Positions 8,728 to 15,478 of a DNA stretch of 64,000 bases are shown in pieces. Numbering within the stretch: position 1 is the first letter of the stretch; each line of letters begins with the position of its first letter. The DNA is from a virus. The notes below the pieces were generated by a model. The model was not told the origin of the DNA, did no database searches, and saw only the letters and a program-made list of their open reading frames with translations. The translations under genes were made by a program, and so were the position numbers. The stretch is taken from positions 1-64,000 of the IMG/VR virus record IMGVR_UViG_3300043395_002432; one strand, written 5' to 3'.

Positions 8728-8787
8728 ATCTTAGCCACCCCCGAGCCTAAGGGGAGTCATCGTCCTCCTCGTTGACACGTTCTTGAC
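8728..8787 (-). promoter_or_regulatory. Promoter: 17-bp repeat element plus CTAAGAT box
   Basis: Minus strand GTCAAGAACGTGTCAAC (8771-8787) lies in the last codons of the methyltransferase gene and is read there as RQERVN. About 36 nt downstream is GGCTAAGAT, before the gene at 7697-8680. Confidence 0.6.
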
Positions 8788-9832
8788 GAGAGAGGAGCGA
8801 GAAGAGCGAGGTCTGCGCGGTCTCTCGCAGGATCTGGCGCATGGAATGCCGAATGTAGTCCTTCCCGTCGAGGTCTTGCTCCGTGGTGATCTGCGTGACC
8901 CGACCCGGATCTTCTCTGCACAGCCGCTCTACGGCGAACGCCTCACGGCAGGTTCCACCAAATGGGGCGAACACCTTTCCCCCTCTTGGTGCAGAGGCAC
9001 GGATCATGCGCTCCGCGAACACGACGGGCTTCTGGCAAGGGTGGATCGAGACCCCCCTCTCGTCCCGAACGCGCTCTCGCCCCTGGATCGCCAGATGCTC
9101 CCAGACGTTGTAGATCCCCTGCGGCTCGAAGAAGGTGCGATCCTCGCGTAGCTCCTTGCGAAGCTGAACATGCTCTTCGAGAAGCTCGCGCTCCGTGTAG
9201 CGCCTCTCTTGGTGCCGCTGAAGGAAGAAGCCCGAGGAAACCCCCTCGTTCATGATCGAATGCAGCATGATCCAATGCCGAGCGGAAGGAAGCCCCCACT
9301 GCGATACCGTGAACCAGTGTCGCACCATGTTCCCCGCACCACCAAGCGCACGAACCCGCTCGTCGAGCATGCCCATTGTCAGGCCAGATCGCTCCCGCTC
9401 TTGCATGATCCAGTCACGAATCGGATTGACGAAGTCGATCTCGTCCCGCTGGTAGAACCCGCAGACCTCCGTAATGTCCGCCCAGGTGCGATACGACGAA
9501 GCCCCCTTGATCGACTGCGCGTTCGGCTTCACCCAGGTGATCAGGCTCCGATACTTCCACCCATGCCGCACCAAGACCGGATGAACGTTCGCCCAACCCT
9601 CATGCGTATTCCAGAAGTACAACGACGCCGAAGGCTTCGTGATCGTCCCCCACGCCACCACATGCGGCTCGTAGAACGCACCAAGATCCTCCTTCTGCAT
9701 CCGATCCCAATCCGCAAGCTGCATCCCATACGGCCCGTCCGAGATGATCAGATCCACCCCACCAAGCCGAGGATACGCATCCTCCACGCGCCCCTGCCAA
9801 ATTTCCCCATTGGGGAGCGAATGCACCAACAT
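8747..9832 (-). CDS. DNA methyltransferase, N6/N4 amino type
   Basis: 361 residues. A catalytic motif IV variant SDGPYG at 31-36 precedes a C-terminal HPCQKP (264-269) and a motif I-like FAPFGGT (288-294), the order of the beta class. The canonical DPPY proline is replaced by glycine. A large central insertion (about 110-250) could be the target-recognition region. No restriction enzyme gene is adjacent, so it looks like an orphan protecting or regulating phage DNA. The target cannot be read from sequence. Confidence 0.75.
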   Translation of the reverse strand: MLVHSLPNGEIWQGRVEDAYPRLGGVDLIISDGPYGMQLADWDRMQKEDLGAFYEPHVVAWGTITKPSASLYFWNTHEGWANVHPVLVRHGWKYRSLITWVKPNAQSIKGASSYRTWADITEVCGFYQRDEIDFVNPIRDWIMQERERSGLTMGMLDERVRALGGAGNMVRHWFTVSQWGLPSARHWIMLHSIMNEGVSSGFFLQRHQERRYTERELLEEHVQLRKELREDRTFFEPQGIYNVWEHLAIQGRERVRDERGVSIHPCQKPVVFAERMIRASAPRGGKVFAPFGGTCREAFAVERLCREDPGRVTQITTEQDLDGKDYIRHSMRQILRETAQTSLFSLLSRQERVNEEDDDSP

Positions 9833-9865
9833 GAAGCGCCCTCTTGGTGCCTGTAACCCGAACGA

Positions 9866-9886
9866 AGAAAGGGCTGAGCCGAAGCC
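9866..9886 (-). terminator. Short terminator hairpin
   Basis: Minus strand GGGCT-tcggctc-AGCCC followed by TTTCTTC, just after the gene at 9906-10262 and before the methyltransferase ATG. Confidence 0.55.
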
Positions 9887-9905
9887 CTGCCCTGCCCGCC
9901 CTGCC

Positions 9906-10262
9906 CTACGCGAGCGCGGGAGCGACCTGAAGCAGGTGGCGACGGTAGATCTCCTCGTCTTCCCCGAGGTCTGACCCCGCCACGTCCACGCCCTGACCGC
10001 GCAGGTACGCCACGATCAGCGCAGCCGCCATCTCCCCGTGGACGTACCCCGCTGGGCCGACCATGATCGGCACCTCACTGGTCGGGAGCAGCAGCCCTCC
10101 CTGAAGCTCCGCCTCGTAGATCCCGAAGATCCGATCCGCGCCCCACGAGGCGACGACTGGGTAGACCTTCAACACCCCCTCACACAGCGTCGCCACCGAG
10201 AGGGTCTTCCGGCCCAGGTAGGCCGAAGAATTCTCAATCACAATTGACGTCCACAGAGTCAT
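9906..10262 (-). CDS. Hypothetical protein, 118 aa
   Basis: Small soluble protein with a hydrophobic core (MAAALIVAYLRG) and an acidic tail. A good GGGAG site, its own promoter (10283-10342) and a terminator downstream. Family not recognised. Confidence 0.65.
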   Translation of the reverse strand: MTLWTSIVIENSSAYLGRKTLSVATLCEGVLKVYPVVASWGADRIFGIYEAELQGGLLLPTSEVPIMVGPAGYVHGEMAAALIVAYLRGQGVDVAGSDLGEDEEIYRRHLLQVAPALA

Positions 10263-10282
10263 GACGTTCTCCCTTGCCCCCC

Positions 10283-10342
10283 AAGTCTAAGCACGGAGAT
10301 CAGACCCAGAAGCCGAGGTCGGCGGCTTGACGCATTCTTGAC
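10283..10342 (-). promoter_or_regulatory. Promoter: 17-bp repeat element plus CTTAGACTT box
   Basis: Minus strand GTCAAGAATGCGTCAAG (10326-10342), 34 nt, CTTAGACTT (10283-10291), 20 nt upstream of the ATG at 10262. Confidence 0.6.
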
Positions 10343-10345
10343 GAA

Positions 10346-10381
10346 CGAGAAAAGGAGCGGAACCTTGCGATCCCGCTCCCC
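10346..10381 (-). terminator. Terminator of the first tRNA operon
   Basis: Minus strand GGAGCGG...CCGCTCC hairpin with a 12-nt loop followed by TTTTCTCG, downstream of tRNA-Val. Confidence 0.65.
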
Positions 10382-10468
10382 TCTCAGTGTGGGCAAAATT
10401 TGGCCGAGGCTTGCCATGCGGCAGGAAGAAGACGATTCTTGATAACCTCAGTCCAGCGGCTCACACCA

Positions 10469-10540
10469 TGACGACAGTAGGATTCGAACCTACGACCAAG
10501 AGCTTGTAATGCTCCCACTCTCCCACTGAGCTATGTCGCC
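10469..10540 (-). tRNA. tRNA-Val (anticodon UAC)
   Basis: Complete cloverleaf: 7-bp acceptor (one G-U), D arm GCTC/GAGA-type, anticodon loop ATTACAA, T loop TTCGAAT. CCA is not encoded, as for all tRNAs in this block. Confidence 0.9.
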
Positions 10541-10544
10541 AGAT

Positions 10545-10618
10545 TGACACTGACCGGGATCGAACCGGTGACCTCAAGTTTAGGAAACTTGCGCTCTATC
10601 CTGCTGAGCTACAGTGTC
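10545..10618 (-). tRNA. tRNA-Arg (anticodon CCU)
   Basis: Perfect acceptor GACACTG/CAGTGTC, anticodon loop TTCCTAA on a CAAGT/ACTTG stem, T loop TTCGATC. Reads AGG. Confidence 0.9.
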
Positions 10619-10674
10619 GACGAATTCGAATGCGCTTCTCTCTCTCGTCTCTCTCTCGTCTCTCTCGCTTCTCA

Positions 10675-10739
10675 TGGCTCCGGTGAGATTTGCACTCACA
10701 TTCGGGCGTCCCCTGCCTTCCTTGTTAGACCACAGAGCC
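10675..10739 (-). tRNA. tRNA-like gene with collapsed anticodon arm
   Basis: 65 nt. Acceptor GGCTCTG/CGGAGCC pairs fully. The D arm (GTCT/AGGC) and T arm (GTGAG/CTCAC, loop TGCAAAT) are intact. Where the anticodon arm should be there are only about 14 nt able to form GGG-GACG-CCC, with no U33 and no 7-nt loop. It is either a decayed tRNA or a non-decoding tRNA mimic. Confidence 0.5.
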
Positions 10740-10741
10740 AA

Positions 10742-10826
10742 TGAGACGGGCAGGAGTCGAACCTGCGTCCTTCAGCGATTGAATCCGAAGATTCTCACTG
10801 GCGCTCTACCACTGAGCTACCGCCCC
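10742..10826 (-). tRNA. tRNA-like gene with UUCG-capped anticodon stem
   Basis: 85 nt. Acceptor GGGGCGG/CCGTCTC (two G-U), normal D arm and T arm (TTCGACT). The anticodon stem CAGTG/CGCTG is followed not by a 7-nt loop but by 18 nt that fold as GAATC-TTCG-GATTC. No U33-anticodon-purine37 pattern is available in the folded form. Confidence 0.5.
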
Positions 10827-10829
10827 ATA

Positions 10830-10961
10830 TGTCAGGGAGGGATCTCCCTCACCCCAGAAGAGCGTTTCCGCATGCCAACACTGTAGCCTCGACCAGATCT
10901 GCCTCCAGTCTATCTACCCCCGTGGGTATCCCATTTGGGTCTTGAACGGGCTTTCCTGACA
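10830..10961 (-). ncRNA. Possible structured RNA between tRNA-like genes
   Basis: The ends pair as a 7-bp helix (TGTCAGG with CCTGACA), and GAGGG-AGAT-CCCTC sits next to the 3' strand. This resembles an acceptor plus a T-type stem without a T loop. The 132-nt unit fits exactly between neighbouring tRNA-like genes. It may be a degenerate tRNA-like RNA or a spacer. Low certainty. Confidence 0.25.
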
Positions 10962-10962
10962 A

Positions 10963-11035
10963 TGCCAGGGGGGTGACTTGCACACTCATCTCCGAACCTT
11001 GTGGCTCGGCGTCCTTCTTTTTGGACGACCCCGGC
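10963..11035 (-). tRNA. tRNA-like gene with closed anticodon stem
   Basis: 73 nt. Acceptor GCCGGGG/CCCTGGC, D stem GTCC/GGAC with an A-rich loop lacking the usual GG, T loop TGCAAGT. The anticodon arm can pair as CCGAGCC/GGTTCGG with only ACAA in the loop, so no standard anticodon is exposed. Confidence 0.45.
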
Positions 11036-11040
11036 TTGAA

Positions 11041-11127
11041 TGCCCCCGACCGGATTTGCACCGGTATCTCCATGCACTTTGGCGTTCTACTCACCCCCGC
11101 TGGGGGTACCGCTTGAACTACAGGGGC
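11041..11127 (-). tRNA. tRNA-like gene with hairpin in the D loop
   Basis: 87 nt. Acceptor GCCCCTG/CGGGGGC and T arm (loop TGCAAAT) are intact. The D stem GTTC/GAAC encloses an extra CCCCC-AGC-GGGGG hairpin. The anticodon arm is short (CCA/TGG, loop AAGTGCA without U33). Confidence 0.45.
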
Positions 11128-11160
11128 GCTTGCTGTGGGGGCGGTTAGCAGCCGCTCCTC

Positions 11161-11700
11161 TCACCCCCAGAAGTTAGTCACGCGACGCGAAGGGTCAAGC
11201 ATCTTTCCGCACCCGAATTCCTCTCCGTCCTCGTCTTTGAACAGCGCCTCCTCCCCCTCGCGGAGAAGAGCGCGAACATACCGGTGGATCACGTCGAGCG
11301 GGTAGCCGTCACTCCGCTTCAGGTCGAAGTCGAAGTAGTCCCGCGCCACGTCCGTCACCCCAGCCGACCGCCGCTCCCCGTACTGACACGCCGCCACGAG
11401 GTTCAGATCCGCAAGCCGTACCTCGCGCAAGAAGACCGCAAGCTCTCTCGCACGCTCCTTGGTGAACCACGTCGGGGGCGGAGGGGGCGTCAACGACTGA
11501 AGCCTCACGATCTCCCTGGCGTCCGCCCCAGAGAAGAAGATCGCCTCCACCCGAGCGAAATCCTGAAGGGTCTCGGGAAGACCCGAGACCTCCCACGGCT
11601 CCGCACCAATGAGAAGCACGGCAGTCCTCGCTGGCACCAAGCCATGCGTCTTCGCGTACTGACGCAGCTCCGTCCGAGGACAATGGATCGCTATGGGCAT
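11161..11700 (-). CDS. Protein-tyrosine/dual-specificity phosphatase-like protein
   Basis: 179 residues. CQYGERRS at 105-112 fits the CX5R phosphate-binding loop of cysteine phosphatases, and it follows a hydrophobic strand (LNLVAA) as in that fold. The gene at 14679-15146 has the same layout (NVVAACKAGVSRS), so the two are probably paralogues. The start at 11700 follows GGAGAG. Target could be protein or nucleotide; this is inference. Confidence 0.6.
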   Translation of the reverse strand: MPIAIHCPRTELRQYAKTHGLVPARTAVLLIGAEPWEVSGLPETLQDFARVEAIFFSGADAREIVRLQSLTPPPPPTWFTKERARELAVFLREVRLADLNLVAACQYGERRSAGVTDVARDYFDFDLKRSDGYPLDVIHRYVRALLREGEEALFKDEDGEEFGCGKMLDPSRRVTNFWG

Positions 11701-11711
11701 CTTCTCTCCAA

Positions 11712-11803
11712 AGGAGGCGGTGGGATTCGAACCCACGGGTCAGGGTGTTAGCCCGACCTCCGATTTTCAAGACCGGCGCAATCAACCGCTCTGCCACGCC
11801 TCC
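11712..11803 (-). tRNA. tRNA-Ser (anticodon UGA)
   Basis: Class II tRNA with long variable arm. Acceptor GGAGGCG/CGCCTCC, anticodon loop CTTGAAA, T loop TTCGAAT. Confidence 0.9.
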
Positions 11804-11807
11804 GTAA

Positions 11808-11879
11808 AAGGGGATACAGGACTCGAACCTGCGATTAGAGGGTCAAAACCTCTTGCCTTGCCAACTTGGCCAATCCCCT
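11808..11879 (-). tRNA. tRNA-Gln (anticodon UUG)
   Basis: Acceptor AGGGGAT/ATCCCCT, anticodon loop TTTTGAC on an AGAGG/CCTCT stem, T loop TTCGAGT. Near-duplicate of the next tRNA. Confidence 0.9.
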
Positions 11880-11883
11880 GCTC

Positions 11884-11927
11884 AAGCTATGCACAGCCCC
11901 CGCAATTTCTGTCAGGAACGTGTCAAA
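11884..11927 (-). promoter_or_regulatory. Promoter-like element between two tRNA-Gln genes
   Basis: Minus strand TTTGACACGTTCCTGACAG, then about 18 nt, then CATAGCTT, just upstream of tRNA-Gln(UUG). Confidence 0.5.
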
Positions 11928-12001
11928 AGGGGATGCAGGATTCTCTACGACCTGCGATCAGAGGGTCAGAACCTCTTGCCTTACCGCTTGGCTAATCCCC
12001 T
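11927..12001 (-). tRNA. tRNA-Gln (anticodon CUG) with enlarged T loop
   Basis: Acceptor, D arm and anticodon arm (loop TTCTGAC) match the UUG copy. The T stem GCAGG/CCTGC encloses 11 nt (TCGTAGAGAAT) instead of the usual 7, so the elbow may be abnormal. Confidence 0.75.
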
Positions 12002-12024
12002 TCAGACGAATTCGAATTCGTTTA

Positions 12025-12096
12025 TGGCGGTGACTGGATTCGAACCAGCAGCCCTTCGTGTATGAAACGAATGCTCTACCCTTGAGCTACACCGCC
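12025..12096 (-). tRNA. tRNA-Met elongator type (anticodon CAU)
   Basis: Acceptor GGCGGTG/CACCGCC, anticodon loop TTCATAC, T loop TTCGAAT, discriminator A. It could also be read as Ile2 if lysidinylated. Confidence 0.85.
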
Positions 12097-12142
12097 GCTT
12101 TCCTTACTCTTCCTGCTCTTGCCCTTCTTCCTGCCCTTCTTC

Positions 12143-12781
12143 CTACTCCGCTTCAGGCTTCAGCCTCTCTTTCCAATCCTCCTCAAACATCGCACGATAC
12201 ATGCGGTAGTGTCGCAGGAGCGGTTCAGGAACCTTGTCCAGACGAGCCTCCAGATCGAGGATCTCTTGGTGCCGCCGACGCTCCCATTCGTCCCCCGTGG
12301 CTCTTCCTCGACTCTGGCCAACGAGGCGGTAATGCACCATGCACTCCAGCATCTCCGTCGTGATGCCATTCCTGAAATCTTCAGGACGAAGGGACATGGG
12401 AGCGAAGGGATATCCGTCCTTCTTGTAGACTCGGTGAAATCGCTTGCGCCCCGCTGGGGTCAGCGCACCACGAATCTCCCACACAGCGTCACTGACACCA
12501 GACCACCGCAGGGGATCATGTGCCAGATACTGCCGACGCCGCTCAGGCGTCCACTTGCGACCAGCCGCCTCCGCCTCCTCCTTGGTGGAGAAGTAGTGTC
12601 CCTGAAGCTCCTCCCGCCCCTCCCAATGCTCATGCTTGAAACCTGAAGGGCCGTCTGGATGCTCTGCCGTCACCGAGAGGTAGAACGGACTCGTCCACGT
12701 TCCAAATTCGAATTGCCACTGATCGATCTCCCAGCCCGCTGGCCGAGGAAGCGGGACGCCCTCAAACACCTTGAAGCTCAT
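12143..12781 (-). CDS. Hypothetical protein, 212 aa
   Basis: Soluble, charged protein with a Trp-rich first half (WEIDQWQFEFGTW) and an Arg/Glu-rich helical C-terminus. The ATG overlaps the stop of the small membrane protein upstream (ATGA). Family not recognised. Confidence 0.65.
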   Translation of the reverse strand: MSFKVFEGVPLPRPAGWEIDQWQFEFGTWTSPFYLSVTAEHPDGPSGFKHEHWEGREELQGHYFSTKEEAEAAGRKWTPERRRQYLAHDPLRWSGVSDAVWEIRGALTPAGRKRFHRVYKKDGYPFAPMSLRPEDFRNGITTEMLECMVHYRLVGQSRGRATGDEWERRRHQEILDLEARLDKVPEPLLRHYRMYRAMFEEDWKERLKPEAE

Positions 12782-12918
12782 CGCACCACCTCGACGCGCT
12801 GCACACGCTGCGGAGGAGCGTAGGTGTCAGGGTTGTAGAGCATGTAAAGCCATGCACCAACACCCAGAAGGATGATGAAGATCGCACCAAGCGCCTTCGC
12901 GGTCTCACCAGCAGACAT
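12778..12918 (-). CDS. Small single-pass membrane protein, 46 aa
   Basis: After a short N-terminus, residues 9-28 form one hydrophobic segment (ALGAIFIILLGVGAWLYML). The tail is Pro/Arg/Val-rich. GAGGGGACA precedes the ATG. Function unknown; a lysis or envelope role would be a guess. Confidence 0.65.
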   Translation of the reverse strand: MSAGETAKALGAIFIILLGVGAWLYMLYNPDTYAPPQRVQRVEVVR

Positions 12919-12930
12919 TGTCCCCTCGAA

Positions 12931-13002
12931 CGGCCCGACCTGGATTTGAACCAGGGACACCCCGATTAACAGTCGGATGCTCTACCACTGAGCTATCGGG
13001 CC
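12931..13002 (-). tRNA. tRNA-Asn (anticodon GUU)
   Basis: Acceptor GGCCCGA/TCGGGCC, anticodon loop CTGTTAA, T loop TTCAAAT, discriminator G. Confidence 0.9.
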
Positions 13003-13006
13003 AAAT

Positions 13007-13089
13007 TGGATCGGCAAGGAATCGAACCTTGATTGTTCCGTAGAACGGCTGGGTTACAGCCAGCCTGCCCGCCCACGAGCCACCGATCC
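13007..13089 (-). tRNA. tRNA-Tyr (anticodon GUA)
   Basis: Class II. Acceptor GGATCGG/CCGATCC, anticodon loop CTGTAAC on a 6-bp stem GGCTGG/CCAGCC, variable arm GTTC/GAAC, T loop TTCGATT. Confidence 0.85.
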
Positions 13090-13092
13090 GCA

Positions 13093-13181
13093 TGAAGCGT
13101 GAAGGAATCGAACCTCCCATGCGAGGAGCGACCTCGCGTTCGGCTTCGCGCCGAACCCCCACCCCAGGTGGGCTACGCCTC
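13093..13181 (-). tRNA. tRNA-like, class II, noncanonical anticodon loop
   Basis: Acceptor GAGGCGT/ACGCTTC, variable arm GCGAGG/CCTCGC and T arm (TTCGATT) are good. The anticodon arm GTTCGGC/GCCGAAC can close to a GCGAA loop. As a 7-nt loop it reads CGCGAAG, with G instead of U at position 33 and CGA in the anticodon place (Ser). Confidence 0.55.
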
Positions 13182-13186
13182 AAAAG

Positions 13187-13272
13187 TGAGAGGGGAAGGA
13201 TTCGAACCTCCTGATCAGCTCCCGCTGAAGCTGGTGTACCGCCAGCCCCTACCCCAGGCAGGGTTCCCTCTC
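13187..13272 (-). tRNA. tRNA-like, class II, noncanonical anticodon loop
   Basis: Acceptor GAGAGGG/CCCTCTC, variable arm CAGC-GGGA-GCTG and T loop TTCGAAT are intact. The anticodon loop is CGGTACA on GCTGG/CCAGC: GUA would be the anticodon, but position 33 is G and 37 is C. Confidence 0.5.
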
Positions 13273-13275
13273 ATA

Positions 13276-13347
13276 TGGCCAAGGCCGGAATCGAACCAGC
13301 GCATCCCGATTTTCAGTCGGGCGCTCTACCTACTGAGCTACAAGGCC
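13276..13347 (-). tRNA. tRNA-Phe (anticodon GAA) with acceptor mismatches
   Basis: Anticodon loop CTGAAAA on CCCGA/TCGGG, normal D and T arms. The acceptor GGCCTTG faces CTTGGCC, leaving two adjacent T-T mismatches (5-68, 6-67). Confidence 0.8.
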
Positions 13348-13351
13348 AAAT

Positions 13352-13452
13352 TCTCAGGTGCAGGAATTGAACCTGCCACTTCGCTCGCCCGAAGGCGGGG
13401 GACGACGCCCCTGATCTCAACGATCCCTGTGTTACCGCTACACCAACCTGAG
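13352..13452 (-). tRNA. tRNA-like with two extra hairpins
   Basis: 101 nt. Acceptor CTCAGGT/ACCTGAG, D arm GTGT/ACAC and T loop TTCAATT are intact. The 52 nt between D and T arms can form GATC-GTTGA-GATC, GGGG-CGTCGT-CCCC and CGCC-TTCG-GGCG. No normal U33 loop is found. Confidence 0.5.
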
Positions 13453-13453
13453 A

Positions 13454-13527
13454 TATCCCCAGCAGGTCTTGAACCTGCCCCTGGCGCGTGACTTTATGCG
13501 CCCGCTCTACCTCTAAGCTACGGGGAT
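13454..13527 (-). tRNA. tRNA with 10-nt anticodon loop, identity unclear
   Basis: Acceptor ATCCCCG/TGGGGAT, normal D arm, T loop TTCAAGA. The anticodon stem GGCGC/GCGCC encloses ATAAAGTCAC, three nt longer than normal. First gene after the promoter at 13543-13603. Confidence 0.6.
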
Positions 13528-13542
13528 CGCCTTCACCCCTCC

Positions 13543-13603
13543 AAGATAGCCCCGAGAAGCCTGCTCGGGAAGCCCCACATGGGGGGCTTGACACGTCCTT
13601 GAC
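13543..13603 (-). promoter_or_regulatory. Promoter of a tRNA operon
   Basis: Minus strand GTCAAGGACGTGTCAAG (13587-13603), 37 nt, CTATCTT (13543-13549), 15 nt upstream of the first tRNA. Confidence 0.65.
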
Positions 13604-13607
13604 GAAT

Positions 13608-13704
13608 TCGGCATGGAGGGAATCGAACCCCCGTCCTTCAGAGCCTTACGCTTTCCAGGGGTAGCTTCCCCCTCCTTCAAAGTCTCTGCCTGAGCTACTT
13701 GGGG
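13608..13704 (-). tRNA. Degenerate tRNA-like gene with large anticodon-side insert
   Basis: 97 nt. T arm GGGGG-TTCGATT-CCCTC and variable AGGAC are clear, and CAGAG/CTCTG could be the anticodon stem enclosing about 40 nt with its own hairpin (GGGG...CCCC). The acceptor CCCCAAG/CATGCCG has several mismatches. Confidence 0.35.
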
Positions 13705-13848
13705 CGGCTTCTTAGGGCGGCTCATCAAGGCTTCTTGCGAGGCGTCAGGCTTCCCCACCAAGTGAGGGCGGTTCCCCGTCTGAGACGGATGCGCTAACTT
13801 TGAAAGAATCCAGTAAGGATGCCTTCTTCCACTGAATTACATGCCGAC

Positions 13849-13911
<63 letters not shown>

Positions 13912-13921
<10 letters not shown>

Positions 13922-14151
13922 TTGGTGCGTTGGTTCTTTGTCAGAAGGTAGCAGTGATACGCCCGAACCCACATATGCCTGGAGTAGGTGGGCAATGTTC
14001 TGGCCCTCACCCAACGACGAGCCATCTTCGTCATGAGCTTGCGCCTCGTCGCGTAGGGCATCTTCTTGGTGGCGACCCAATACCAGCCACAGTAGTAGAG
14101 CGGTTCACGCTCCTCAATCTTCTTTCGAATCTCTGACCGCTTGATCCGCAT
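13912..14151 (-). CDS. Small basic hypothetical protein, 79 aa
   Basis: Highly basic with many aromatics (YYCGWYW, RHMWVRAYHCY), compatible with nucleic-acid binding. GAGGTG lies before the ATG, chosen over an upstream codon. Its 3' end overlaps the tRNA-Ala gene by 10 nt. Confidence 0.55.
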
Positions 14152-14161
14152 TGCTTCACCT

Positions 14162-14725
14162 CTAAGCGAGGATAACCTTGCGGATCGGAACAAGCCCCCT
14201 GAGCGTCCCTACGGGGAGCCGATGCTTCGGCACGAAGGACGTCCAAGCGTAGTGAAAGCTTCCCTCGCGGCCCTTCAGGCGCTCTCGGATCTTGGTGTGC
14301 AGCGCTGCAAAGAGCAGACTCGCCAGACCCCGGCCCCGACAGCGCGGCAACGTGTAGAAGTTTGGTGCGATGAGCAGCGAACGAAGCTCCTCTCCCCGCC
14401 AGAGATCTGGTTCGTTGAGGTAGCTGTCACCCACGCAGATCGACACCGGGACAGAGCCTTGCAGCATGAGCGTCGACGGATAGCTCCACCCCTCGTAGCC
14501 CTCCGAACGCACCAAGGAGAAGACAGCCTCCAGATTCATCCTCTGGCAGCGAAGAGCGTCCGCACCAGGGATCGAGAGAAGGGACTTGAGTGCTGGCGCG
14601 TAGAGGATGCGATAGCCCCAGGGGGAAGCGCATTCCTCTGTAGAGAGTGAGGTCTTCGGCCCCTGATACCAGATCCGATCAGTAGGCACGGCTGAACCGA
14701 GAGCGCGGAACCTGCTGCTCTGCAT
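14162..14725 (-). CDS. GNAT-family N-acetyltransferase (probable)
   Basis: 187 residues. RCRGRGLAS near 128-136 matches the acetyl-CoA loop (R/QxxGxG/A) of GNAT enzymes, preceded by a hydrophobic strand (LRSLLIAPNFY) and followed by a helix. Family knowledge: GNATs acetylate amines on proteins, small molecules or tRNA. Its place inside a tRNA block is suggestive only. It overlaps the upstream phosphatase-like gene by 47 nt. Confidence 0.6.
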   Translation of the reverse strand: MQSSRFRALGSAVPTDRIWYQGPKTSLSTEECASPWGYRILYAPALKSLLSIPGADALRCQRMNLEAVFSLVRSEGYEGWSYPSTLMLQGSVPVSICVGDSYLNEPDLWRGEELRSLLIAPNFYTLPRCRGRGLASLLFAALHTKIRERLKGREGSFHYAWTSFVPKHRLPVGTLRGLVPIRKVILA

Positions 14726-15146
14726 CCCACACAGCCTCCTCGGGGAACGCCGACACGATCCGCCGTCGCACCAACGAATTCGGAACCCGAACCACTGCCC
14801 GCTTGGTGCAGAAGCCCAACGCAGTCGCCGCTTCCACTACGCCACCAGAACGTGAGACCCCAGCCTTACAGGCCGCCACCACGTTCAGACCCGCCTCTCG
14901 AGCCGACAACAGGAATAACGAAATCGAATTCGCCTGCTCCTCTGTGATCGCAAGATCCTCCTCGGGATCGTCAACGTCGAAGAAGCACTCCACCAAGGTG
15001 GTGGCCCAATCGGCACGAAGGATCTCCTCCACCTCAGGCTCAGGAATGCCGTCATGGATCACCAAGAGCGCACAGCCCGAAGGCTCAAGCCCAAGCTCAC
15101 GCGCACGACGCAACGCGATCATGCGCGGCACATTCACAGCGATCAT
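14679..15146 (-). CDS. CX5R phosphatase-like protein, second copy
   Basis: 155 residues. CKAGVSRS at 93-100 after the strand LNVVAA forms a cysteine-phosphatase loop. Same architecture as the protein at 11161-11700, with N-terminal strands LLVI and VECFF. The ATG at 15146 follows GAGGTG; the TTG one codon earlier is less likely. A GAATTCG copy inside the gene (14918) is read as ANSIS. Function inferred only. Confidence 0.6.
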   Translation of the reverse strand: MIAVNVPRMIALRRARELGLEPSGCALLVIHDGIPEPEVEEILRADWATTLVECFFDVDDPEEDLAITEEQANSISLFLLSAREAGLNVVAACKAGVSRSGGVVEAATALGFCTKRAVVRVPNSLVRRRIVSAFPEEAVWDAEQQVPRSRFSRAY

Positions 15147-15159
15147 CAACGCACCTCAA

Positions 15160-15255
15160 TGGGAGGGGTCGGATTTGAACCGACGACCTTGCCTTCTACG
15201 CGGTCATGACATGAATTGCGTAGAAAGCACGCTCTACCAAATGAGCTACCCTCCC
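15160..15255 (-). tRNA. tRNA-like with 12-bp anticodon helix
   Basis: 96 nt. Acceptor GGGAGGG/CCCTCCC, D arm and T arm (TTCAAAT) are perfect. The anticodon region is 40 nt: TGCTTTCTACGC pairs fully with GCGTAGAAGGCA (one G-T) around a 16-nt loop. That is 23 nt more than a normal arm. Confidence 0.55.
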
Positions 15256-15261
15256 TTGAAA

Positions 15262-15341
15262 TAGGGGAAAGAGGACTTGAACCTCCGACCTCACACCGCG
15301 AAGCGTCAGGCGTGCGCTCTAACCAACTGAGCTACTCCCCC
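15262..15341 (-). tRNA. tRNA-like with enlarged anticodon loop
   Basis: 80 nt. Acceptor GGGGGAG/TTCCCCT (G-U ends), normal D arm, T loop TTCAAGT. CACGC/GTGTG encloses 13 nt beginning CTGACGC. GAC (Val) would sit at the anticodon place, but six extra nt form CGC-TTC-GCG. Confidence 0.5.
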
Positions 15342-15469
15342 AAAAACCGCCTCGTCAAGGTGCGCTTCACCTCCTGAAGGATGTCGTCTCGCACCAACGT
15401 GCGCCTCATCTCCTCCAAAAGCTCAGAGGTGCGACGCCGACGCTCGTTATACACTTTCGCTTCTCTCAT
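15332..15469 (-). CDS. Small basic protein, 45 aa
   Basis: Charged helical micro-ORF (MREAKVYNERRRR..., many Glu and Arg) with GAGGAGTC before the ATG. Its TAG stop lies inside the 5' end of the tRNA-like gene at 15262-15341, so it overlaps that RNA gene by 10 nt. Function unknown. Confidence 0.5.
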   Translation of the reverse strand: MREAKVYNERRRRTSELLEEMRRTLVRDDILQEVKRTLTRRFLGE

Positions 15470-15478
15470 GACTCCTCA

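Noticed and set aside
13745-13848. A further tRNA left of tRNA-Ala(CGC)
   Set aside because: A D-arm-like segment is present, but I found no T loop or matching acceptor, so no gene is called.
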